Below are positions 14,209-21,271 of a DNA stretch of 25,175 nucleotides, in pieces. Location of the stretch: contig DAOUHB010000191.1 in NCBI GenBank assembly GCA_034428935.1, forward strand, positions 1 through 25,175. The letters run 5' to 3'. Below the pieces are notes generated by a model that made no database searches, was not told where the DNA came from, and saw only the letters and a program-made list of their open reading frames with translations. The position numbers were made by a program, and so were the translations under genes. The DNA comes from JAAYZQ01 sp034428935. Its GTDB lineage: Bacteria > Chloroflexota > Anaerolineae > JAAYZQ01. Each line of letters starts with the position of its first letter. Within the stretch, counting starts at the first letter, position 1.

Positions 14209-17200
14209 ATGTCACAGAAGGAGTATTGGGATACCTATCTGCGCGCCGAGCTGGAGGCCATCGATCCAGATATTGACCTCATCATCGACTTTGAGGAGGA
14301 GCGCCAGGCGCGCAAGCTGATCATGATCCCCTCGGAGTCCATGGCCCCCCTGTCGGTGCGCACGGCCCTGGGCAGCGTGTTCAACAACGTCTATGCCGAG
14401 GGCTACCCACCCCTGCGCATGACCCGCGACGACGAGGCCACGCTCCTGGACGTCTCGCACCAACTGGCCTACTACCGCCGCTACGCCGACAGGCGCTTTT
14501 ACAAGGGTGTCGATTACGTCCATTTCGTGGAGACCCTGGCCCAGCGCCGCTGCGCCGACTGCCTGGCAAACGACCGCGTCTCGTCCGCCGACATCTATGT
14601 CAACGTCCAGCCCCTCTCGGGCGCCGCGGCCAACCTGGCGGTCTATGACACGCTCGTCGAGGAGGGCGACGTCGTCATGGGCATGGACCTCTACCAGGGA
14701 GGGCACCTGACCCACGGCAGCGCCTTTAACTTTTCCGGCAAGCGCTACCACGTGGTCAGCTATGGCGTCAGCAAGCGCACCGGGCAGCTCGATTACGACG
14801 AGATCCGCAGCCTGGCGCAGGAGAACCGGCCCAAGATGATCATCGCCGGCTTTACCTCCTATCCCTGGGCGCCCGACTGGCAGGCCTTTCGCGCCATCGC
14901 CGACGAGGTGGGCGCCTATCTGCTGGCCGACATGAGCCACCCCGCGGGCATGATCATCGCCGGCGCCTTCCCCAGCCCCATCGGCATCGCCGACGTCACC
15001 ACGTTCACCACGCACAAGACCCTGTGCGGCCCGCGCGGGGCCGTCATCGTCTCCACCGACGAGGACCTGTCCAGGCTCATCGACCTGGCCGTCTTTCCCG
15101 GCGAGCAGGGCGGACCCCACACCCAAAAGTTCGCGGCCATGGCCGTGGCCTTCAAGATTGCCCAGAGCGAGCCCTTCCACCGGCTCCAGTGGAAGATCAA
15201 GGAGAACGCCGCCGCCCTGGCCCAGGGGCTGCAAAAGCGCGGCCAGAAGCTGGCCTATGGCGGCACCGACAGCCACTTTTGCATGCTGGACCTCAACGGC
15301 GTGCCGGCGGCTGCAGGCAGGGGCAAGGGAGCCAAGGGAGAGCCGCTGCGGGGCGAGCCCGCGGTGCGCATCCTGGACCTGGCCGGCATCGTGGCCAACA
15401 AGAACACCATCCCCGGCGACGTCGAAACCTCCCTGGCCATGGGCATTCGCCTGGGCACCCCCTGGCTCACCCAGCGTGGCTTTGGCCCGGCCGAGATCGA
15501 CCAGGTGGCCGATCTCATCCATCGGACGATGATCAACATCCATCCCTTCTCCTACCTGGGCCTGGCCGGCGAGCTGCCCAGGGGCAAGATCGACCTGGAC
15601 GTCTTTGAGGAGCTCAAGGCCGAGGTGGCCGCCCTGGCCGCCAGGGGCGTGGCCGAGACCGAGGGTGAGGGCCGCGAGTACCCCCACTACTACCGCATCT
15701 GGGACGTGCCCTCCAGCCATTATCCCGGCCTGAAGACGGCCGAGGGTCCCGGCCTTGACGCTGCGCTGGAAGCGGCCCGCAGCGGCGCCCTGCTGCTGGA
15801 TCGCTCCGACGCCGGCCTGCTGCGCGTCAGCGGCGATCGGGCTGCCGCTTCGCTGCAGCAGATCCTGACCAGCGACGTGGGGTCCCTCGAACCCGGCCAG
15901 TGCCAGCTCGCCTTCCTCCTCAACGAGGATTCGCTCGTCATCGACGACGTCGCCATCCTGCGCCTGCGCACCGACGAACAGGGCCGCGACCGCTACCTGC
16001 TGCGCACCAACGCCGCCAACCACGAGCGCGTCAAGGCCTGGCTGCGGGCCATGGGCGACGGCTACACCCTTTTCGACGCCCACGACGTCCTGGCCAAGGT
16101 CGAAGGCCCCATCATCGTCGACGACCTGCGCCACGTCATGACCGACGAGACGGGCTGCCTGGTGGGCCTGGCCCTGCACGGACCCAAGGGTGCCCGGGTG
16201 CTCGAGGCCGTGGGCGCGCTGCCCGGCTACCGCTTTGACCACGGCGGCGGCCACGTCGAGCTGGCCGTGCCCGCCGGGCAGGTACAGGCCGTGTACGACC
16301 GGCTGGCCGAGGCGGGCGCCACCGCCGCGGGCTCGGGCAGCGCCGAGGCGGTTCGCGCCCTGCGCGAGGCTGCCCGCCTGCCCGATTACAGCCGCTATCC
16401 CCACTACGGGCCCGATTCCGGCCGGCCCACCGGGCTGGAGATGTACCAGGCCGGCCACGCGAACCGCTTCGAGCTGTGCGTGCCCTACTTTGTGGGCCAC
16501 CGCAACCTGGACCCCGTCCGCAGCCGCCCCGACCTGCCGGTCTTTGAGTGGCAGGAACCGGAGGACGCACCCTCCCAGCGCACGCCGCTCTACGACTGGC
16601 ACAAGGCCCACACGCGCAAGGTCATCCCCTTTGCCGGTTGGGACATGCCCGTGTGGTACACCGGCGTGCTGGACGAGCACAAGGCCGTGCGCACCGCCGC
16701 CGGCCTGTTCGACGTCGCCCACATGGGCGTCCTGGAGGTCAGCGGGCCCCACGCCACGGAATTCCTGGACCTGGTGGTGACCAACTATACCCGCTGGTTC
16801 GACCCCGGTTTGAGCTTCTACGGCTTTTTCCTCGACCAGGACGGGCAGGTCATAGACGACGTCATCGTCTACCGCCGGGCGCGGGACCGTTACCTGCTCG
16901 TCGTCAACGCCTCCAACGCCGACAAGGACTGGGCGTGGCTCAACGCCGCCAACGAGGGCCGGGTGCTCATCGACCGGGAGCGGCCCGACCTCAGGGTGCT
17001 GCGCCCGGCCACCATCCGCAACCTGAAGGACCCCAGCAGCGGCGACGAGATGCGCGTCGACATTGCCCTCCAGGGGCCGGCCTCGCTGGCCATCCTGCAG
17101 AACCTGGCAGCCGATGCCCGGCTGAAGGACAGGCTGGCCCGCGTGCCCAAGACGGGGCTCATCGAGTGCGAGCTGGGAAAGCCCGGCCAGGCCTTTGACC

Positions 17201-17877
17201 TGGTCATCGCCCGCACCGGGTACACCGGTGAGGAGATCGGCTACGAGCTGATGGTCCACCCCGACCGGGCCCTGGCCCTGTGGGAGACGCTCCTGGAGGT
17301 GGGCGAGCCCTTTGGCCTGCAGCCCTGCGGCCTGGCCGCCCGCGACTCGACGCGCACCGAGGCGGGACTGCCCCTCTACGGCCACGAGCTGGCCGGGCGG
17401 TTCGACATCTCGCCCGCGGGCGCGGGGTTCGCCGGCTACGTCAAGCTGCACAAGCCCTACTTTGTCGGGCGGCCGGCCTACCTGGCCCGCGAGAAGGAGC
17501 GCACCATGGAGATCGCCCGCTTCCGCATGGCGGAAAAGGGCGTGCGCATGCCCAAGAACGGCGACCCCGTGGTCAACCGCAAGGGGCGGGCCATCGGCTG
17601 GGTGACCAGCGCCGCCGTGGACATCGACGGGTGGATCCTGGGGCTGGCCTACGTGGAGAGCCGCTACCACCGGCCCGGCGACGAGATAGGCATCTTTGCC
17701 CTGCCGGCCAGGCCGGTGATGGAAAAGGAAGACAAGGCCGAGCTCGCGCCCGGCGACAGCGTGCAGATTCCCGATGCCGCCACGATCCTCACCCGCTTTC
17801 CGGACCTGGACGAGGTTGCCCACTGGAGGGGAGAGCCCGTGACCTCCGTGCCCAGCTTCCTGCCGGCCGGCGAATAG
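14209..17877 (+). CDS. Three-domain fusion: serine hydroxymethyltransferase - degenerate GcvT-like - aminomethyltransferase GcvT
   Basis: This 1222-residue protein joins two one-carbon enzymes. Residues 1-490 are SHMT: YAEGYP (62-67), NVQPLSGAAANLAVY, GGHLTHGSAFNFSGK (164-178), D241/H244 in ADMSHPAG, PLP-lysine K270 in TTHKTLCGPRG, and R414 in GIRLGTP. Residues ~514-770 resemble GcvT (LLDRSDAGLLRVSGDRA, VIDDVAIL, YLLRTNAAN) but lack the GYTGE and ARD..R.EAG motifs, so this copy is probably inactive. Residues ~790-1205 are a complete GcvT with IDDVIVYR (882-889), ARTGYTGEEIGYEL (1001-1014), AARDSTRTEAGLPLYGHEL (1043-1061) and KPYFVGR. ATG 14209 has GGAGGAG eight bases ahead; the earlier GTG 14173 would include that site. 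SHMT and GcvT both make methylene-tetrahydrofolate, from serine and from the glycine-cleavage intermediate respectively. Promoter and terminator make it monocistronic. Confidence 0.93.
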   Translation: MSQKEYWDTYLRAELEAIDPDIDLIIDFEEERQARKLIMIPSESMAPLSVRTALGSVFNNVYAEGYPPLRMTRDDEATLLDVSHQLAYYRRYADRRFYKGVDYVHFVETLAQRRCADCLANDRVSSADIYVNVQPLSGAAANLAVYDTLVEEGDVVMGMDLYQGGHLTHGSAFNFSGKRYHVVSYGVSKRTGQLDYDEIRSLAQENRPKMIIAGFTSYPWAPDWQAFRAIADEVGAYLLADMSHPAGMIIAGAFPSPIGIADVTTFTTHKTLCGPRGAVIVSTDEDLSRLIDLAVFPGEQGGPHTQKFAAMAVAFKIAQSEPFHRLQWKIKENAAALAQGLQKRGQKLAYGGTDSHFCMLDLNGVPAAAGRGKGAKGEPLRGEPAVRILDLAGIVANKNTIPGDVETSLAMGIRLGTPWLTQRGFGPAEIDQVADLIHRTMINIHPFSYLGLAGELPRGKIDLDVFEELKAEVAALAARGVAETEGEGREYPHYYRIWDVPSSHYPGLKTAEGPGLDAALEAARSGALLLDRSDAGLLRVSGDRAAASLQQILTSDVGSLEPGQCQLAFLLNEDSLVIDDVAILRLRTDEQGRDRYLLRTNAANHERVKAWLRAMGDGYTLFDAHDVLAKVEGPIIVDDLRHVMTDETGCLVGLALHGPKGARVLEAVGALPGYRFDHGGGHVELAVPAGQVQAVYDRLAEAGATAAGSGSAEAVRALREAARLPDYSRYPHYGPDSGRPTGLEMYQAGHANRFELCVPYFVGHRNLDPVRSRPDLPVFEWQEPEDAPSQRTPLYDWHKAHTRKVIPFAGWDMPVWYTGVLDEHKAVRTAAGLFDVAHMGVLEVSGPHATEFLDLVVTNYTRWFDPGLSFYGFFLDQDGQVIDDVIVYRRARDRYLLVVNASNADKDWAWLNAANEGRVLIDRERPDLRVLRPATIRNLKDPSSGDEMRVDIALQGPASLAILQNLAADARLKDRLARVPKTGLIECELGKPGQAFDLVIARTGYTGEEIGYELMVHPDRALALWETLLEVGEPFGLQPCGLAARDSTRTEAGLPLYGHELAGRFDISPAGAGFAGYVKLHKPYFVGRPAYLAREKERTMEIARFRMAEKGVRMPKNGDPVVNRKGRAIGWVTSAAVDIDGWILGLAYVESRYHRPGDEIGIFALPARPVMEKEDKAELAPGDSVQIPDAATILTRFPDLDEVAHWRGEPVTSVPSFLPAGE

Positions 17878-17903
17878 CCGCGATCAGTTGTCCTGCGTGA
17901 CGT

Positions 17904-17938
17904 ACGAGAGCCCCTGACCGTGGGGGCTCTCGTTTTTT
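17904..17938 (+). terminator. Intrinsic terminator after the SHMT-GcvT gene
   Basis: An 11-bp stem ACGAGAGCCCC (17904-17914) with GGGGCTCTCGT (17923-17933) is followed by six T residues. On the minus strand no T tract follows, so it is one-directional and does not serve the converging lipoprotein gene. Confidence 0.95.
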
Positions 17939-17960
17939 GTGGCCGGGCGGCAGCCCAGGC

Positions 17961-18617
17961 TCAGTCGCAGCCCTCGGGTTTGGGCCAGTGGTCGGTCACG
18001 GCGGCCTCCAGGTTGGGCGGCGTGCACGAGAGCCAGGGGAGGTTGGACAGGTTGGCGGCCCTCAGGCGGTAGGAGCAGGTGTCGTCCACGGCCTCCAGGC
18101 GCAGGCCGTCCTCTGTCCGCTCCCAGCGGTACACGCCCACGATGTCGGGGCAGTAGGGATCGTTGAAGAGCAGCAGCTTGTCGGGGTCCTCGACCTTCGA
18201 GAGGCGATCCTTCGTGACCAGAAACGAGCCCAGGCTGGACCAGTCCCCCTCCTGGTAATGGATGCGAAAGACCCCCCTCGCCAGTTGCAGCTTCCAGAGT
18301 CCGGCCTCCCGGGCATAGTCGGGGCAGCGCAGGCAGTGCACCGCTTCGCCCCGCGGCGGCTCGACCTTGACGTAAGTGCCATCCAGGACGGTCGGCTCGT
18401 CCTCCATCAGGGGCAGCAGGTAAGGATAGGGCTCCCTGGCCAGGAGGGCCGGCCAGCCCTCGGCCGGTGGCGTGGCCGGCGCTGTAGCGGTGGCTCCACT
18501 GTCCGCGTTCTGTTCTTGCGCGGCGGGCGCGGCGCAGGCCCCCAGGAGCCCCAGCAGCACCAGGAGCAAGGCCCCCCGGCCGGCCCAATCCTTTCCCGTG
18601 AACGGTCCAAAGCCCAT
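17961..18617 (-). CDS. Cys-rich lipoprotein, probably beta-rich; function unknown
   Basis: The 218-residue product has a short N-region, a hydrophobic stretch ALLLVLLGLLG and the lipobox LGAC with C28 as the lipidated residue. A low-complexity Ala/Thr/Pro linker (about 29-52) precedes a globular domain. The mature part contains six cysteines (C95, C98, C156, C181, C198, C217), including HCLRCPDY. It also has a strand pattern GVYRWERTEDGLRLEAVDDTCSYR, reminiscent of small lipocalin-like beta-barrel lipoproteins in which 'G.Y.W....L.L..v.D.C..R' recurs. That comparison is from memory and is not decisive. Start ATG 18617 was preferred because it gives a proper signal peptide and has AGGGAGG upstream; a longer frame runs through the palindromic repeats. 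The first repeat begins only 24 bp upstream. Confidence 0.8.
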   Translation of the reverse strand: MGFGPFTGKDWAGRGALLLVLLGLLGACAAPAAQEQNADSGATATAPATPPAEGWPALLAREPYPYLLPLMEDEPTVLDGTYVKVEPPRGEAVHCLRCPDYAREAGLWKLQLARGVFRIHYQEGDWSSLGSFLVTKDRLSKVEDPDKLLLFNDPYCPDIVGVYRWERTEDGLRLEAVDDTCSYRLRAANLSNLPWLSCTPPNLEAAVTDHWPKPEGCD

Positions 18618-18690
18618 CACCTTCTTCCCTCCCTTGAATGCGAGGCCACCCCGGTCAAGACCGGGACTCCAGTTCATATCCGGACTCCTC

Positions 18691-18714
18691 CCTGGCCTGT
18701 CCGGCCAGGACAGG
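18691..18714. repeat. Second palindromic element, copy A, with two alternative hairpins
   Basis: The 24-bp segment can fold as CCTGGCC/GGCCAGG (18691-18697 with 18703-18709) or as CCTGTCC/GGACAGG (18696-18702 with 18708-18714). The two stems compete for the same bases. Confidence 0.75.
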
Positions 18715-18831
18715 CGACTTGTCGAGGCCACCCCGGTCAAGACCGGGACTCCAACGCGCACCTCGGACTCCTCGACTTGTCGAGGCCGCCCCGGTCAAGA
18801 CCGGGACTCCAACCCATACCCCGGACTCCTC

Positions 18832-18855
18832 CCTGGCCTGTCCGACCAGGACAGG
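18832..18855. repeat. Second palindromic element, copy B
   Basis: This matches copy A except for one G to A change, which breaks the GGCCAGG arm but leaves the CCTGTCC/GGACAGG stem perfect. The latter fold may be the maintained one. Confidence 0.75.
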
Positions 18856-18972
18856 CGACTTGTCGAGGCCGCCCCGGTCAAGACCGGGACTCCCAGCTCG
18901 CGGGGAGCGCGTCCAGTGTACCACGACTCTCCCTCCTCTCCCGTAATCTTGATTCCCGGATCGGGGGCTGCC

Positions 18973-19000
18973 CACTTGAATTGCATTGCGCGCTCAAGTG
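18973..19000 (+). promoter_or_regulatory. Operator-like inverted repeat over the STAS-gene promoter
   Basis: CACTTGA (18973-18979) and TCAAGTG (18994-19000) are perfect 7-bp arms centred 21 bp apart, two helical turns. They bracket the -35 and run to within 3 bp of the -10. This is the geometry of a dimeric repressor site. Confidence 0.6.
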
Positions 19001-19009
19001 TGGTATACT
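18981..19009 (+). promoter_or_regulatory. SigA-type promoter for the STAS-domain gene
   Basis: TTGCAT (18981-18986), 17-bp spacer, TATACT (19004-19009). The predicted start is near 19016, about 74 nt ahead of the ATG at 19090. Confidence 0.8.
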
Positions 19010-19089
19010 CCACGCCAGTAACGCCTGGTGAGCGGGCCGGAGGTCAGCCCTGGCACATTCTGTCCTGGGACAACGAGGAGGAACAACAG

Positions 19090-19428
19090 ATGGAGATCAA
19101 AACCGAAACCATGAAGCGCACCGTGTTGGTCACCGTGTCGGGCGAAGTGAACAGCGCCACCGCCCCCGAGCTTGACCAGTTGTTGCGCGAGCAGATCGCC
19201 GCGGGCCACAAGAACCTGGTGGTCAACCTGCAGGACGTGAGCTTTATGTCCAGCGCCGGGCTGCAAGCCCTCATCGGGGCCCAGATGAAGGTACGGCGCA
19301 TGGTACCCCCCGGCAACGTCGTCCTCTCCGAGGTGCCCCCGCGCCTGAAAGAGACCTTCGAGTTGGTGGGTTTCCACCACGTCTTTACGCTCTACGACTC
19401 GAACCTCGAAGCTGTGGGCAGCTTCTAG
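19090..19428 (+). CDS. STAS-domain anti-sigma factor antagonist
   Basis: The 112-residue protein is a single STAS domain of the SpoIIAA/RsbV type: VLVTVSGEVNSATAPELDQLL, NLVVNLQDVSFMSSAGLQALIGA and a C-terminal LKETFELVGFHHVFTLYDS. In SpoIIAA the site is MDSSGL; here it is MSSAGL, so S55 aligns with the phosphorylated Ser while the preceding Asp is Ser and the following Ser is Ala. Such proteins bind an anti-sigma kinase and release a sigma factor when unphosphorylated. No RsbW-like kinase is adjacent. ATG 19090 follows GAGGAGG at about nine bases. Its stop shares CTAG with the converging tgt gene. Confidence 0.92.
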   Translation: MEIKTETMKRTVLVTVSGEVNSATAPELDQLLREQIAAGHKNLVVNLQDVSFMSSAGLQALIGAQMKVRRMVPPGNVVLSEVPPRLKETFELVGFHHVFTLYDSNLEAVGSF

Positions 19429-20567
19429 CCTTCGCCGTGGGGGGCCTGCTCCTGTCCCTCCTGGCCGGAGGCACGGGCCAGCAGCTCCAGCAACTGCGTG
19501 TAAAAGCGCAGGTTGTGCATCGAGGCCAGCCGCAGACCCAGGGCGTCGTCCACGTCAAAGAGGTGGTGCAGGTATCCAAGAGAATAGTTGCGACAGAGGC
19601 GGCAATCGCAGGCTTCCGAGATGGGGCCCGATTGCCGCTTGTGTTTCCCGTCGCGGACGTAGACAAAGCGGTGAAAACGATCCTCGCGTAGATCGACCTC
19701 GTCCAAGCTGTCCGCGTTCCAGGCATAGAGCCGCCCGTGGCGGGCATCGCGGGTGGGCAGCACGCAGTCGAAAATGCGCCAGCCCATGGCGTGGCAGGCC
19801 ACGATGTGCTCCGGGCTGCCCAGCCCCAGGGCAAAGCGGGGCAGTTCGTCGGGGATGAGGGAAGCGGTGTAGGCCAGGGTATCGGCGGCCAGCTCGCCAC
19901 CGGGTGTCAGGGGCCAGCCGCCAAAGCCAAAGCCGTCAAAGCCCAGGGGCAACAGCGCCTCGGCGCACGCCCGGCGCAGATCGCGGTCGTAACCGCCCTG
20001 CACCACGCCAAAGAGCAGGGGCCGGGGCTTCCCGGCTTCGGCCCGGACGGCCACCAGGCGGTCAAACTCCTCGCGGCAGCGCCGCCCCCAGGCGACGGTG
20101 CGCTCCACCGACGCCTCCACCTCCTCCCGGCTCGCCTCCGGACTCGGGCAGTCGTCCAGGCAGACGACCAGGTCAGAGCCGAGATCGAGCTGGAGGCGGA
20201 TGCTCCGCTCGGGCGTAAAGAGCACCTTCTTGCGGTCACCATCCAGGTCCACAAAGTGGATGCCCCGGGCGCTGATGGTCCCGTAGCGGGGATTCTGGCG
20301 GATCATGGACATGAGCTGAAAGCCGCCCGAATCGGAAGCGACGGGCCGGGGCCAGTCCATGAAAGCGTGGATGCCGCCCGCGTCCTTCACCAGCCCCACG
20401 CCGGGCCGGCGCGAGAGGTGAAAGACGTTGACCACCACGCCGCGCACCCCACACTCCGCAAGGTCCTGGCTGTCCACGGTGCGCACCACGCCCCGCGTGG
20501 CGTCCGGAAAATAGACGGGCAGGTGTAGGGGGCCGTGGGCCGTGGGCAACAGGGCAGGGATGGTCAT
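19425..20567 (-). CDS. tgt: tRNA-guanine transglycosylase family protein
   Basis: The 380-residue protein has the TGT barrel motifs SDSGGFQLMSM (78-88, D79 catalytic), GVVQGGYDRDLR, nucleophile D267 in FDCVLPTRDARHG, and the zinc site CDCRLC (C320, C322, C325) with H351 in MHNLRFY. TGT exchanges guanine at the wobble position for preQ1 in bacteria. Some positions are divergent: NVFHLSRRPG replaces the usual NTYHL.LRPG, and the substrate-loop region reads FGFGGWPLTPGGE rather than GGLAVGE. Base specificity may therefore differ. ATG 20567 overlaps the rsmI stop by 4 nt (ATGA). It is the last gene of the guaB unit and ends by overlapping the STAS gene by 4 nt. Confidence 0.9.
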   Translation of the reverse strand: MTIPALLPTAHGPLHLPVYFPDATRGVVRTVDSQDLAECGVRGVVVNVFHLSRRPGVGLVKDAGGIHAFMDWPRPVASDSGGFQLMSMIRQNPRYGTISARGIHFVDLDGDRKKVLFTPERSIRLQLDLGSDLVVCLDDCPSPEASREEVEASVERTVAWGRRCREEFDRLVAVRAEAGKPRPLLFGVVQGGYDRDLRRACAEALLPLGFDGFGFGGWPLTPGGELAADTLAYTASLIPDELPRFALGLGSPEHIVACHAMGWRIFDCVLPTRDARHGRLYAWNADSLDEVDLREDRFHRFVYVRDGKHKRQSGPISEACDCRLCRNYSLGYLHHLFDVDDALGLRLASMHNLRFYTQLLELLARASGQEGQEQAPHGEG

Positions 20568-21271
20568 CCTGGATCCTCGCTTTCCTCCGGGCCGGGCGGG
20601 GACACGACCAGGGTATACTCGCCGCGGGGCCTGCGGGCCCGGAAATGCTCCAGGAGCCGGGCGGGGGTTCCCCGCAGCACCTCCTCGTAGAGCTTGGTCA
20701 GCTCCGAGGCGGCCACCACCACCCGCTCGCCCACCACGGTCTCCAGGTCCGCCAGGGTCTCCACCAGGCGGTGGGGCGCCTCGTAGGCTACCAGGGCCAG
20801 GGGCCGGGCCGATGCCTCGGCCAGCAGCGCCCGGCGCGCGGCGCGTCGCCGCGGCAAAAAGCCCAGGAAGAGAAATCGCTCGGCCGGCACGCCCGCCACG
20901 GACAGGGCCGCGGCCAGGGCGGTGGGCCCCGGCACGGGCACCACGGGCACGCCCCGTTCCAGGGCGGCGGCCAGCAACTCGTAGCCGGGGTCGGCCAGGC
21001 CGGGCATGCCCGCCTCGGTGACCAGGGCCACGTCGCCGGCGTGCAGGGCGGCCAGGACCGCTTCCAGGCGGCTCTGTTTCTTGCGCTCGTAGGCGTCGGT
21101 GTAGCGCATCATGGGCACCTGGATCTCGTAGCGGGCCAGCAGCCGCTGGGTGCGCTGCGGGTTCTCCGAGGCCACCAGGCTCACCGCGCCCAGGACGGCG
21201 AGGGCCCGCGGGCTGATGTCCTCCAGGTTGCCGATGGGCGTGCCGACGACGTACAGCGTTCCCACGCTCAC
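20564..21271 (-). CDS. rsmI: 16S rRNA (cytidine1402-2'-O)-methyltransferase RsmI, short and divergent
   Basis: The 235-residue product has the tetrapyrrole-methylase fold of RsmI: TLYVVGTPIGNLEDISPRAL (5-24), PVPGPTALAAALSVAGVP, FLFLGFLPRR and ELTKLYEEVLRGTP. RsmI methylates the 2'-O of C1402 in the 30S decoding centre. Two signature sites differ from the usual: ASENPQRTQRLL where relatives have AEDTR.T..LL, and TEAGMPGLADPG where SDAGTP.ISDPG is typical. It is shorter than most (~280 residues), lacking the C-terminal extension. The start is GTG 21271, overlapping the upstream methyltransferase stop (GTGA); GTG 21265 is also possible. Confidence 0.88.
   Translation of the reverse strand: MSVGTLYVVGTPIGNLEDISPRALAVLGAVSLVASENPQRTQRLLARYEIQVPMMRYTDAYERKKQSRLEAVLAALHAGDVALVTEAGMPGLADPGYELLAAALERGVPVVPVPGPTALAAALSVAGVPAERFLFLGFLPRRRAARRALLAEASARPLALVAYEAPHRLVETLADLETVVGERVVVAASELTKLYEEVLRGTPARLLEHFRARRPRGEYTLVVSPPGPEESEDPG

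Larger units (their letters stand above)
18641..18893. repeat. Array of four 30-bp palindrome-containing repeats
   Basis: Near-identical 30-bp units lie at 18641-18670, 18723-18752, 18781-18810 and 18864-18893. They differ only by A or G at the eighth base (A, A, G, G). Each holds the perfect inverted repeat CCCGGTC-AA-GACCGGG. The intervening segments (52, 28 and 53 nt) share CGGACTCCTC and CGACTTGT; two of them also contain a 24-bp second palindrome that the 28-nt one lacks. This resembles REP/BIME-type extragenic repeats. The frames that stay open across it are compositional. Confidence 0.9.

Noticed and set aside
14212..17823. A 1203-codon open frame antisense to the SHMT-GcvT gene.
   Set aside because: High GC at third codon positions keeps the complementary frame open. 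The translation is Gly/Val/His-rich and low in complexity, with no family motif, while the plus strand encodes conserved enzymes.
18641..18893. CRISPR array.
   Set aside because: The intervals differ in length (52, 28, 53), are similar to each other rather than unique, and no cas gene is present. It fits palindromic extragenic repeats better.
18472..19089. Long N-terminal extension of the STAS frame through the repeat array.
   Set aside because: The translation is repetitive, a promoter and a strong ribosome-binding site lie inside it, and the STAS domain is complete from 19090.
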